In this document: positions 43,391-51,745 of the stretch, one piece after another
Numbering within the stretch: the first letter of the stretch is position 1
Layout: each line of letters opens with the position of its first letter
Assembly: GCF_002091755.1 (NCBI RefSeq)
Contig: NZ_BDAI01000006.1
Coordinates: 124,001-188,000 of the forward strand
Direction: 5' to 3'
DNA from: Pseudomonas nitroreducens NBRC 12694
GTDB lineage: Bacteria > Pseudomonadota > Gammaproteobacteria > Pseudomonadales > Pseudomonadaceae
DNA length: 64,000 nt
Notes under the pieces: generated by a model
The model's database searches: none
What the model saw: the letters and a program-made list of their open reading frames with translations, nothing else
What the model was told of the DNA's origin: nothing
Program-made: the position numbers and the translations under genes

Positions 43391-44683
43391 TTACGACTCG
43401 GTAACCACCCGTCGCCGCGGGGCTGGCGGTGTGGGCGGCACCGGCAACAGGTGGCGCACCAGCCATTTGCGCACCGGCACCACGCAGCGCTCCTGCACCA
43501 GCACGCAACTGGCGACCATGAACAGCAGGAACAACGGATACAGCCAGATCGACAACTGCTGATGGGTCGCGGACTCGACACAGAAAGCCCAGTCCGCGAG
43601 GCAATCCCCCGGTGCACGAATCAGTTTTTCCGTTCGCGAGAACAGCGTGAACAGCGGCACGTGCAAGGCGAACAGTGACAACGATGCAGCGCCCAATCGC
43701 GGCGACCAATGACGGATCACGCTGCTCTTCGGATCGCGCGGCAAAGCGCTCATGTACACCAGCATCAGCTGGGCCGGCAGCAACAGGCCGTTGTGTAGCA
43801 GGAAGTACCAGAACTTCGCGCCGTGAGTGTAGAGGTAATCGGCAACCAGGAAATTGGCCAGCACGAACGCGCCCATCGCCACCAGCATTCCGCGGCCGGG
43901 CAGATGGCCGGCGTCCTTGTACTCGCGGAACAGTCCGTAGGCGAGGATGCCGCTGAGGAACTCCGGCAATCGCAGCAGCGGGTTGCGGTGCAGCAGGCCG
44001 GTCCAGGGCATGCCGTACTGCTCGCTGGCAACCACCAGGATCGGCGGGATCAGGTAGAGCACCCACAGCGCCAGCAGCCAGCGCCACTTGTGCTGCAGCC
44101 GCGCCAGGCGCGGGGCGACGAAGGGGAAGCAGAGGTAGAAGAAGAACAGCGTCGACAGCGACCAGAGCGGCGCGTTGAAGGTCAGGTAATACGGGTTCCA
44201 GGCCTGCAGCATGGTGAGTTGGAGGATGCTGTTGAACAGCAGTTCGCGGTCGCTCATCCAGTGGTGGAACAGCTCCGGCTGCAACCGGCCGATGGCTTCG
44301 TTGGTGTCGTAGATGACGAAGCGCGGCGTCGCCTGGTCCAGGTCCGGGCCGATGCCCAGCCCGCTCACCACCAGCAGCACGGCGATGGTCAGCAGGATCG
44401 AGAAGATGTGCAGCGGGTAGAGGTTGGACAGGCGCTTGGTGAAGAAGCTGCGCGGGCTCTCGCGCAGGTGCCCGTCGGTGACGTAGACGTGGCAGAGCAG
44501 GAAGCCGGAGAGCACGAAGAAGGTGCTGGTGGCGAAAAAGCCCAGGGCAGTCAGGTCATCGAGGCCGGCGAATTTCTGCTCCGCCGGGTAACTGTGCAGC
44601 GTGTGGTAGATCACCACGTACAGGCCCATCAGGAAGCGCAGCCACTCCAGCCCGATGAAACGCTCCTTTTGAATCTTTTCCAC
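43391..44683 (-). CDS. Acyltransferase family 3 (OafA/YrhL-like) membrane protein
   Basis: 430-aa protein with about ten TM helices. The N-terminal signature is GLEWLRFLMGLYVVIYHTLH, with the catalytic-type Arg16 and His27, followed by FFVLSGFLL. Such enzymes O-acylate sugars or lipids at the membrane. The start is GTG 44683 with GGAGG 5 bases upstream. It follows the phospholipase D gene by 34 bp, the third gene of a YceI-PLD-acyltransferase set. Confidence 0.88.
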   Translation of the reverse strand: MEKIQKERFIGLEWLRFLMGLYVVIYHTLHSYPAEQKFAGLDDLTALGFFATSTFFVLSGFLLCHVYVTDGHLRESPRSFFTKRLSNLYPLHIFSILLTIAVLLVVSGLGIGPDLDQATPRFVIYDTNEAIGRLQPELFHHWMSDRELLFNSILQLTMLQAWNPYYLTFNAPLWSLSTLFFFYLCFPFVAPRLARLQHKWRWLLALWVLYLIPPILVVASEQYGMPWTGLLHRNPLLRLPEFLSGILAYGLFREYKDAGHLPGRGMLVAMGAFVLANFLVADYLYTHGAKFWYFLLHNGLLLPAQLMLVYMSALPRDPKSSVIRHWSPRLGAASLSLFALHVPLFTLFSRTEKLIRAPGDCLADWAFCVESATHQQLSIWLYPLFLLFMVASCVLVQERCVVPVRKWLVRHLLPVPPTPPAPRRRVVTES

Positions 44684-44717
44684 ACCGACCTCCTACTCGA
44701 CAGACAACCCTGCGACG

Positions 44718-45875
44718 TCATCGGCGGCGGTCGAGGAAGTTCACCACCAGTCGGTCCAGCGAGCCCCACAGTCGCTCGCGAAGGCGTTTCCACCAGGGGC
44801 GCGCGCGCCAGAAACCCAGGTCGATCTCGCGGCTCTGCGCGAAGTCGGCAGCCAGACAATCGGCCACCGCCGCGGTGAATGGCGGATCGAACGCTTCTAC
44901 ATTGGCCTCCAGATTGAACCGAAGGTTCCAATGATCGAAGTTGCACGAGCCGACGCTGACCCAGTCATCGACCAGTACCATCTTCAGATGAAGGAAGCGC
45001 GGCTGGTATTCGAAGATCTTCACCCCGGCGCGCAACAGTCCAGGGTAATAGCGCTGACCGGCGTAACGCACGGGCGCATGGTCGGTGAGCCGGCCGGTGA
45101 GCAGCAGGCGCACGTCGACACCGCGCTGTGCAGCCTTGCGCAGTGCACGACGGACCTTCCAGGTCGGCAGAAAATACGGTGTCGCCAACCAGACGCGCTG
45201 GTGCGCACCACGCAGCGAACGAACCAGCGCCTGGAGGATGTCACGATGCTGGCCGGCATCCGCATAGGCAACGCGCGCCAAACCTTCGCCGTAGCTGGGA
45301 ATCGGCGGCAGGCGGGTCAGCAGGACTTCCTCCCGCGGCTTCCAGGCCCGCACGCCGAGGCACGCATTCCACTGCCGCTCGAACAGACGTTGCCAGTCGG
45401 CGACGATGTTCCCGGTCATTTCCACCATCACTTCGTGCCAGTCGCTGCGGTTCTCCCGCGCGGACCAGAACTCGTCGGTGGCGCCGGTGCCACCGACATA
45501 GGCGATGCGCTCATCTACCAGCAACAGCTTGCGGTGGTCGCGGTACAGGTTGCGCAGGCCGGCTTTCCAGTTCAGCGGGTTGTAGTGGCGCAGCTCGCCG
45601 CCGGCCTCCAGCAACTGGCGCGTCCAGGCGCTGGAAAGCTTCAAGCTGCCAAAGGCGTCGAACAGGCAACGCACCTTCACGCCGCGCCCCAGGGCAGCCA
45701 GCAGCCGGTCGAGCAACGCCTCGGCGCAACTGCCGCTTTCCACCAGGTAGAGTTCCAGTTCGATCTGCCGCTCGGCGCTGTCGATGGCCTGGAACATGCG
45801 CGGGAAGAAGCGCTCGCCATCGCAGAGCAGGGCGAAACGGTTGCCCGTCCGCCAGGGGAAGATCGGGCCGCTCAC
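44718..45875 (-). CDS. Phospholipase D family / cardiolipin synthase-like protein
   Basis: 385-aa enzyme with two intact HKD motifs: H114-R-K116-LLLV-D121 and H296-L-K298-MVLV-D303. Size and motif spacing resemble ClsB-type cardiolipin synthases, which join phosphatidyl groups at the inner membrane. There is no N-terminal TM pair, unlike ClsA. The start is GTG 45875 overlapping the YceI stop (GTGA), so it is translationally coupled. Confidence 0.88.
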   Translation of the reverse strand: MSGPIFPWRTGNRFALLCDGERFFPRMFQAIDSAERQIELELYLVESGSCAEALLDRLLAALGRGVKVRCLFDAFGSLKLSSAWTRQLLEAGGELRHYNPLNWKAGLRNLYRDHRKLLLVDERIAYVGGTGATDEFWSARENRSDWHEVMVEMTGNIVADWQRLFERQWNACLGVRAWKPREEVLLTRLPPIPSYGEGLARVAYADAGQHRDILQALVRSLRGAHQRVWLATPYFLPTWKVRRALRKAAQRGVDVRLLLTGRLTDHAPVRYAGQRYYPGLLRAGVKIFEYQPRFLHLKMVLVDDWVSVGSCNFDHWNLRFNLEANVEAFDPPFTAAVADCLAADFAQSREIDLGFWRARPWWKRLRERLWGSLDRLVVNFLDRRR

Positions 45876-46447
45876 CGCGAGGCGAAGATCAGCACGGCGC
45901 CCACCGGCACCGACAGGCCGATACTCTTCAGCCCGGCCAGTTTGCGCAGCTGCGCCACGCCCGGCGCGAGGCCGAAGTCAGCGGCATTGATCACCAGCGG
46001 CTGCAGGGTCACCACCTGGAAGCGGTGCTCGTCCAAGCGGGTGATCAGCACGTCGGTGCGGTAGTTCTTCGCCTGGCCATTGAGCTCCAGGCGCAGTGGC
46101 AGGCGCATCTCCAGTTGCACGCCGCTGGCCAGTTCGGTGATCGGGCGCAGGTCGATGCGCGAGGTGATGCGTGCCTCGGGAAACTTCTCGGTATCGAACA
46201 GCTTGTCGCGCAGGCGCTCATCGCGCAGCGGAATGCCGCTGCTCACCGAATCCATCTCGATGCGCAGCTCCACCTGCCCCTGCTCCTCCACCTTGCCGTG
46301 CATCACCAGGACGCGGTTTACCTCGGCGATATCGGCGTTCTTGGTGGTGACGAAGGTCAGCCGCGAGGACTCGTAGTCGAGGTACCAGGCAGCCTGGGCG
46401 GAAGCGGCGAAGCAGGCCGCGAAGAGGAAGGCGAACAGCGAGCGCAT
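45872..46447 (-). CDS. YceI-family periplasmic protein (copy 1)
   Basis: 191-aa protein with signal peptide (MRSLFAFLFAACFAASAQA). It has a YceI-like lipocalin-type barrel core (WYLDYESSRLTFVTTKNADIAEVNR; GIPLRDERLRDKLFDTEKFPEARITS). YceI proteins bind polyprenyl or other lipids in the periplasm. It is the first gene of the YceI-PLD-acyltransferase operon. A related but distinct YceI gene lies 3 kb away. Confidence 0.87.
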   Translation of the reverse strand: MRSLFAFLFAACFAASAQAAWYLDYESSRLTFVTTKNADIAEVNRVLVMHGKVEEQGQVELRIEMDSVSSGIPLRDERLRDKLFDTEKFPEARITSRIDLRPITELASGVQLEMRLPLRLELNGQAKNYRTDVLITRLDEHRFQVVTLQPLVINAADFGLAPGVAQLRKLAGLKSIGLSVPVGAVLIFASR

Positions 46448-46558
46448 GAAATCCCTTACATGGAAACGGATGGACCAACGGCCAACGATAGCGGCCCGCC
46501 GTCGGCTTGCAAACCAGCCAACCGGCGAGCCCTTTGGGCAGGCGCCGGCGCCAATGGT

Positions 46559-47464
46559 TCAGTCGGCCAGCAGCGCCGGAATCCCGGCCACCAGCGCATC
46601 GATGGCGCAACGGATCTTCGACGGCATGTAGCGGGTCTTCTGCCACACCACATGGATATCCTGCGGCGGCTGATTACAACGCCCCTTGACGACTACCAGC
46701 TCGCCGCTCCTCACATGCCGAGACAGCAGCCAGGAAGGCAGACGAGCCAGACCAAATCCGGCCACGGCGGCTGCGGCGATCGCCTGCAGGTCGTCCATGC
46801 TCAGTTGCGGATCAATGTCGATACGACGCCGATGGCCGTCATCGTCACGCAGACTCCAGGGCGAGGTGACACCGGCGACCGAATAGCTGATGGCGGCGTG
46901 GCCGACAAGATCGTCCAGGCCCACGGGCATCCCACACTGGGCAATGTAGGACGGCGCCGCACCGATGCTGGTGTATTGCGCACCCAGTCTGCGCGCGGCG
47001 AGCGTTGCACTATCGCCCAGCGGACCAATGCGCACTGCAAGGTCGAAACCCTCCTCCACCAAATCGACGCGACGGTCGGTGAAGGACATGTCGATCTTCA
47101 GCGAAGGGTATTTCCGCGCCAACTCCAGCATCAGCGGCACCACGCAGAGGTGGCCGAAGGAGATCGGCACGCTGACCCGCAGGCGCCCGCGCGGCTCCAT
47201 CCGACCGCCCTCCAGCGCAGTGTGCGCGGCCTCCAGCTCGGCCAGCGCACGCACGCAGCTGTCGTAGAACACCTGGCCGTCGTCGGTGAGGCTCTGGCTG
47301 CGGGTGGTGCGTTGCAGCAGGCGCACCCCCAAGCGCGCCTCCAGCCGGGCAATGGCCTTGCCGACCGCCGAGCGCGTGAGGTTCAAACGCTCCGCTGCAA
47401 GCGCGAAGCTGCCGGCATCCACCACCTGGACGAAGGTGGCAATGCCATCGAGTCGGTCATCCAT
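46559..47464 (-). CDS. LysR-family regulator
   Basis: 301-aa LTTR with N-terminal wHTH (GIATFVQVVDAGSFALAAERL, then SAVGKAIARLEARLGVRLLQRTTR) and effector domain of the CrgA/AaeR-like subgroup. It is divergent from the MFS gene (109-bp gap). A CCCCA/TGGGG spaced dyad in the gap (47493-47525) could be its site. It probably controls the efflux gene and itself. Confidence 0.9.
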   Translation of the reverse strand: MDDRLDGIATFVQVVDAGSFALAAERLNLTRSAVGKAIARLEARLGVRLLQRTTRSQSLTDDGQVFYDSCVRALAELEAAHTALEGGRMEPRGRLRVSVPISFGHLCVVPLMLELARKYPSLKIDMSFTDRRVDLVEEGFDLAVRIGPLGDSATLAARRLGAQYTSIGAAPSYIAQCGMPVGLDDLVGHAAISYSVAGVTSPWSLRDDDGHRRRIDIDPQLSMDDLQAIAAAAVAGFGLARLPSWLLSRHVRSGELVVVKGRCNQPPQDIHVVWQKTRYMPSKIRCAIDALVAGIPALLAD

Positions 47465-47573
47465 CAGGCAGCCCCTTTTGAGTCCTCAAGAGCCCCAATG
47501 ATGGGACCAAATGGCGCCAATGGGGAACCCTGTTCTTTTTCAGAATAGTGGCTCGTCCCACGGAGCCATCCTC

Positions 47574-49073
47574 ATGACTGCCCTCCATAACCCCAGAAAC
47601 CTCATCGCCCTGGCCGCGGTATGCCTGTCCTCGATGATGTTCGGCCTGGAAATCTCCAGCGTACCGGCGAGCCTGCCAGCCCTTGAGCGGGTACTGCACG
47701 GCGACTTCCAGGACCTGCAATGGGTGATGAACGCCTACACCATCGCCGTCACCAGCGTACTGATGGCCGCCGGTACCCTGGCCGACCGCTTCGGCCGCAA
47801 GCGCCTGTTCGTCATCAGCCTGGCGCTGTTCGGCCTGACCTCGTTGCTCTGCGGGCTGGCGGGCGACATGCCGAGCATGATCGCCGGGCGCTTCCTGCAA
47901 GGCGCCGCCGGCGGCGTCATGCTGATCTGCCAGGTGGCGGTGCTGACCAGCCAGTTCAGCGACCCGGCCGAACGCGTGCGCGCCTTCGCCGCCTGGGGCG
48001 TGGTGTTCGGCATCGGCCTGGGCTTCGGGCCGATCATCGGCAGCGCCATCGTCGCCCTGGCCAGCTGGCAGTGGGTGTTCCTGGTACACGGGCCGCTCGC
48101 CCTGCTGACCCTCGCGCTGGCGCAGTACGGCGCGGTGGAGTCGCGCGATCCGCAAGCCGAGCGGCTGGATATCGGCGGCATGCTCACGCTGTCACTGGCC
48201 GTGCTCGGCATCGTGTTCTACATCACCCAGGGCGCCGGCATGGGTTTCACCAGCCCGGCCGCGCTGGCGATCCTGCTGCTCAGCCTGGCCAGCCTCGCCG
48301 CCTTTGTCCTGATCGAGCGCCGCGTCGCCCACCCGATGTTCGACTTCTCCGTGCTGCGCACCCGCGCGTTTTCCGGCGCGATGTTCGGCTCGGCGGGGAT
48401 GAACGCAAGCTTCTGGCCGCTGATGATCTACCTGCCGGTCTACTACCACGGCGTGCTCGGTTACGGCGACGTGAAGGCCGGCTGGTCGTTGCTGGCGTAC
48501 ACGCTGCCGACGCTGCTGGTGCCGCCCATCGCCGAGCGCCTGGCGCACCGCTTCCACCCCGGCTGGGTGATACCCGGCGGAATGTTCGTGATCGGCACCG
48601 GCTTCTTCCTGATGCTCTGGGGTAGCGCCGTGGATCACGCCAGCTGGCTGACCCTGCTGCCCGGCTGCGTGCTGGCCGGCATCGGGCTGGGCATGACCAA
48701 CACCACGGTGACCAACACCTCCACCGCCGCCGTGCCCGCCGCCCGCGCGGGGATGGCCTCGGGCATCGACATGAGCGCGCGGATGATTTCCCTGGCGATC
48801 AATATCGCGGTGATGGGGTTGATCCTGCTCTGGGGCGTCGCTGCCGGGCTGCACGGCGTGAACGGCAGCGAGAAGCTGCAACAGGCCGCCAGCATCGCCG
48901 CCGGCCAGTTGGGCCCCGATGCCCCGGCCAGCGCGCGGGCGGCACTGGTGCAGGGCTTCGGCTGGGTGCTGGGCTACGGTGGGGTCAGCGCGTGGCTGTT
49001 CGCAGCGGGCAGTTTCGTGACCTTCGGCGCGCGCCGGGCGGCACGACCTACACTGGAGGTAGCCCGATCCTGA
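47574..49073 (+). CDS. MFS transporter, DHA2-type (14 TM) drug efflux-like
   Basis: 499-aa permease with about 14 hydrophobic spans. Motif A is GTLADRFGRKRLFV near 63-76 and a motif C-like GIGLGFGPIIGSAIV lies near 145-159. It resembles EmrB/QacA-type proton-driven multidrug exporters but has no adjacent EmrA-type adaptor. CGGAG lies about 9 bases before ATG 47574. The substrate is unknown; control by the divergent LysR is likely. Confidence 0.88.
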   Translation: MTALHNPRNLIALAAVCLSSMMFGLEISSVPASLPALERVLHGDFQDLQWVMNAYTIAVTSVLMAAGTLADRFGRKRLFVISLALFGLTSLLCGLAGDMPSMIAGRFLQGAAGGVMLICQVAVLTSQFSDPAERVRAFAAWGVVFGIGLGFGPIIGSAIVALASWQWVFLVHGPLALLTLALAQYGAVESRDPQAERLDIGGMLTLSLAVLGIVFYITQGAGMGFTSPAALAILLLSLASLAAFVLIERRVAHPMFDFSVLRTRAFSGAMFGSAGMNASFWPLMIYLPVYYHGVLGYGDVKAGWSLLAYTLPTLLVPPIAERLAHRFHPGWVIPGGMFVIGTGFFLMLWGSAVDHASWLTLLPGCVLAGIGLGMTNTTVTNTSTAAVPAARAGMASGIDMSARMISLAINIAVMGLILLWGVAAGLHGVNGSEKLQQAASIAAGQLGPDAPASARAALVQGFGWVLGYGGVSAWLFAAGSFVTFGARRAARPTLEVARS

Positions 49074-49090
49074 TTGACAGGAAGACCGCC

Positions 49091-49201
49091 ATGAAAACCA
49101 TCCTGCTGCTCGCCTTCGTGTTCATCAGCGCTTCCAGTTGCAGCGTGGGCTCCGGCTTTCGCTTCCAGCCAGACTTGCCGGCAATTGCGGCGCGGGCTTA
49201 A
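49091..49201 (+). CDS. Small secreted or lipoprotein-like peptide
   Basis: 36-codon ORF: MKTILLLAFVFISASSC signal-like N-terminus, then SVGSGFRFQPDLP to a TAA stop. AGGAAGA lies 5 bases before the ATG. The Cys after ASS could be a weak lipobox. It begins 17 bases after the MFS stop on the same strand. It is typical of pseudomonad mini-lipoproteins that automated callers skip; the function is unknown. Confidence 0.5.
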   Translation: MKTILLLAFVFISASSCSVGSGFRFQPDLPAIAARA

Positions 49202-49236
49202 GGCTGGCTGTTTTCGCGATTGACGCTGTGCCGTGC

Positions 49237-49302
49237 GGTTCGCGAGCAAGCTCGCTCCTACGAGGAGCATCCGGCCTGTAGGAGCGAGCTTGCTCGCGAA
49301 CC
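49237..49302. repeat. Perfect inverted REP pair
   Basis: A 25-base REP unit (49237-49261) and its exact inverse (49278-49302) are separated by 16 bases. This is the cleanest REP pair in the window and can fold into a long hairpin. It lies in the gap between the 36-aa peptide and the second YceI gene. Confidence 0.88.
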
Positions 49303-49371
49303 CGCCCAACGCCGCCTGGCCGGCGAATCGCAGAGAAGATCGGCACGAACGAAGATGCCGATCCACAACGA

Positions 49372-49971
49372 TCACGGCGCCTGCTTGATCACCTGGCTGA
49401 ACCCCAGCACCGCGAACACCGGCACCTCGGGCGTGATCGAAGGCACGTTGGCGACTTCCTTGAGCGGCTCGAGTTTCTCTTCCAGGCCGAAGTCGATCAG
49501 CTTGAGCACCAGCGGCTCCAGGGTCGTCACCTCGATGCGGCTCTCGCTGGGGCGGCTGACCAGCACCTGTGACTTCAGCCGGCGCTGCTGGCCGTGCAGG
49601 TCGAGGTTGAAGTCCACGGTTTCCTGGCGCGACTGGCCGACCCGCAGGTCGTCGTAACGGCTCAGGTCCAGCTGGCTGCTGACGATCGCCTCGGGGAAGC
49701 GCTCGATCTCGAAGAAGGAGTTGCGCATGCGCTCGTCGCGCAGCGCCAGGCCGCTGTCGATGGACTCCAGCGGCACCACCACGCGCACCGCGCCCTGGTC
49801 GTCGATCTGTCCGGAAAGGCGGTCGAAGCGCTGCACTTCTGCCATCTTGCCGCGCTTGACCGAGACGAAGCTGATCCGCGAGGTGTCGCCGTCCAGTTGC
49901 CATTCGGCCAGCGCCAGGGGGCTGGCCAGCACCAGCAATGCGCACACGGCTCCTGTTACAAAAGAATGCAT
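49372..49971 (-). CDS. YceI-family periplasmic protein (copy 2)
   Basis: 199-aa protein with signal peptide (HSFVTGAVCALLVLASPLALA) and a YceI core (WQLDGDTSRISFVSVKRGKMAEVQRF; GLALRDERMRNSFFEIERFPEAIVSSQ). It aligns along its length with copy 1 (shared LRDERxRxxxFxxExFPEAxxxS), but is diverged. GGAGGA lies 3 to 4 bases before ATG 49971. The 140-bp palindromic element lies directly upstream. Confidence 0.87.
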   Translation of the reverse strand: MHSFVTGAVCALLVLASPLALAEWQLDGDTSRISFVSVKRGKMAEVQRFDRLSGQIDDQGAVRVVVPLESIDSGLALRDERMRNSFFEIERFPEAIVSSQLDLSRYDDLRVGQSRQETVDFNLDLHGQQRRLKSQVLVSRPSESRIEVTTLEPLVLKLIDFGLEEKLEPLKEVANVPSITPEVPVFAVLGFSQVIKQAP

Positions 49972-50017
49972 TCGTCCTCCGAAGCGGGTCGCCCCGCTCC
50001 GTGGAACGCGCCCGTCA

Positions 50018-50157
50018 GAACGTGATTACGATCTCGCGAGCTAGAGCAGAACAAGGCAAAAACAGGCGAGGATGCGCAGTTTACAAGCGGTAAATGAGCA
50101 GTCCGAGCCTGTTTTTAACGCCGTTCTGCCGACGCGCAGCAGATCGTAATCGCGTTC
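50018..50157. repeat. 140-bp palindromic element, copy 1
   Basis: The whole stretch is a near-palindrome. Outer arms GAACGTGATTACGATCT and AGATCGTAATCGCGTTC differ by one base when paired. Inner paired blocks are GCAGAAC/GTTCTGC and AAAAACAGGC/GCCTGTTTTT, and the centre is TTTACAAGCGGTAAA. It shares its core with the copy at 57482-57621. On the minus strand it begins immediately after the TGA of the 115-aa gene. Confidence 0.9.
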
Positions 50158-50505
50158 TCAGTGGTTGCCCGATTCGGGCAAATCATCCGCCTGGGGCATC
50201 AGTTGGCATCCCTCGCGCGCACCGAGCCAGGCGGCTGTCTGTGTACTGCCGAGGCCGCGGGCGGTCACCCGCTTGCGCGCTTCGTCGTCGAGGAAGCCGC
50301 TGGTCGGCACGTACTGCTTGGTATAGGCCTGGCAATAGTCTGCCGAGTTCCCCATAACGTAGCGACAGGAGCAGTACTCCTTGGCGGTGTAGGCGCCGAT
50401 GATGCCGGGGAAGGCCGCGAGATGGATGCGGTTCTGCCAGATCACCACGGCCAGCGCGACGATCAGAAGGACGAGAACGCTGAGGATCGGATGGCGGCGG
50501 ATCAT
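50158..50505 (-). CDS. Single-TM protein with Cys-rich motif, unknown function
   Basis: 115-aa protein. An N-terminal TM/signal anchor (PILSVLVLLIVALAVVIW, residues 5-22) is followed by a small domain with CSCRYVMGNSADYC near 43-56 and a late Cys. This suggests a periplasmic disulfide or metal site. ATG 50505 overlaps the stop of the serine hydrolase gene (ATGA) and has GGAGG 7 bases upstream, so the two are translationally coupled. I do not recognise the family. Confidence 0.7.
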   Translation of the reverse strand: MIRRHPILSVLVLLIVALAVVIWQNRIHLAAFPGIIGAYTAKEYCSCRYVMGNSADYCQAYTKQYVPTSGFLDDEARKRVTARGLGSTQTAAWLGAREGCQLMPQADDLPESGNH

Positions 50506-51629
50506 GGCTGCACCTCCCCGTGGGCGAAGGCCGCCTGGGCGAGTTTGAGGAAGGCGTCGTGCTGGTAGCTGCCGTCGCGGTCGTCGGCGTAGCGGACGAT
50601 CACCAGCTTCTGTTCGGGGATCACGTAGAGCGCCTGGCCCCAGTGGCCGAGCGCGGCGAAGGTGTCTTCGGGCGCATCCGGCCAGGGTACCGGCGCGCCG
50701 GCCACCGGGCGATTGAGCCACCACTGGCCACCGGGCACCGCTTCGTTGGGTTTCTTCGGATCAGGCTGGTACTCGGGGAACGGCGCAAGAACGAATTTCA
50801 TCCAGTCCTGTGGCAGCAACTGGCGATCCTTCCAGCGCCCGTCGCGCTCCATCAGCAGGCCGATGCGCGCCATGTCGCGGGCAGTCATGTAGGCATAGGA
50901 CGAGCCGACGAAGGTACCGCTGGCATCGCGCTCCCAGACGGCCGACTGGATGCCCAGCGGCTCGAACAGCGCGGTCCAGGGGTAGTTCGCGTAGTCCTTG
51001 CCGACCATCTGCTTGAGCGTGGCGGAAAGCACGTTGCTGTCGCCGCTGGAGTAGCGGAAGCGCTTGCCCGGCTCGGCATCGGCAGCGAAGCCGGCGGTGA
51101 ACTTCGCCATGTCGTCGCGGCCACGGGTGTAGAGCATCGCCACCACCGAGGAGCGCACCGGCGCGTATTCGTACTCTTCCTGCCAGGCCAGGCCGGAGGC
51201 CCAGTGCAGCAGGTCGCGCATCCTGATATCGGGATGGTCGGCGAAGGCCGGGTAATGCTGGGCGACCGGGTCGTCGAGCTGGAACTTGCCCTCGCCGAAG
51301 GCCACACCGAGGACGCTGGCCATCACGCTCTTGCTCATCGACCAGGCCAGGTGCGGCGTCTGCGCGCTGGTTGGGCCGGCGTAGCGTTCGTAGATCAGTT
51401 GGCCGTCGCGAATCACCACCACCGCATCGGTGCGCACGCCCTTGCGGGTCGCGTCGTCGCGGCTGGGGAAGGCGTAGCTTTCGAAGGCTTCGACAGCAGC
51501 GCCACTGGGCGTGGCGCCGTGGGGCCAGTCGGCCTCGGGCCAGGTGTCGGCACCGTGGGCATGGCTGCTGAGCAGGCAGGTGGCCAGGGCCAGTGCGCGC
51601 AGCGCTGGCCTGTAGGAAGTGAAGGGCAT
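50502..51629 (-). CDS. Serine hydrolase, beta-lactamase class C / 6-aminohexanoate-dimer hydrolase-like
   Basis: 375-aa exported protein (signal LRALALATCLLSSHAHG). The nucleophile motif is S97-MS-K100 (SxxK) and the second motif Y193-SSGDSN, as in the NylB/EstB branch of the penicillin-binding fold. GHWGQALYVIPEQ replaces the KTG box. It is therefore an esterase or amidase rather than a true beta-lactamase. GAGG lies 8 bases before ATG 51629. It is coupled to a small Cys-rich membrane protein. Confidence 0.85.
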   Translation of the reverse strand: MPFTSYRPALRALALATCLLSSHAHGADTWPEADWPHGATPSGAAVEAFESYAFPSRDDATRKGVRTDAVVVIRDGQLIYERYAGPTSAQTPHLAWSMSKSVMASVLGVAFGEGKFQLDDPVAQHYPAFADHPDIRMRDLLHWASGLAWQEEYEYAPVRSSVVAMLYTRGRDDMAKFTAGFAADAEPGKRFRYSSGDSNVLSATLKQMVGKDYANYPWTALFEPLGIQSAVWERDASGTFVGSSYAYMTARDMARIGLLMERDGRWKDRQLLPQDWMKFVLAPFPEYQPDPKKPNEAVPGGQWWLNRPVAGAPVPWPDAPEDTFAALGHWGQALYVIPEQKLVIVRYADDRDGSYQHDAFLKLAQAAFAHGEVQP

Positions 51630-51745
51630 CGGCGGGCCTCTTGTTATCAGGTCGGCCCGCACCCTAGCACGGTGAAGATGACGAATTAAGCGCCGATCGT
51701 GCCGTAATCAAGGACGATTGGCGCAATCGGTCAGCATGGGACCTG

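Noticed and set aside
45128..47548. 806-codon plus-strand open frame over PLD, YceI and LysR genes
   Set aside because: Antisense shadow of three well-supported minus-strand genes; the translation has no recognisable domain.
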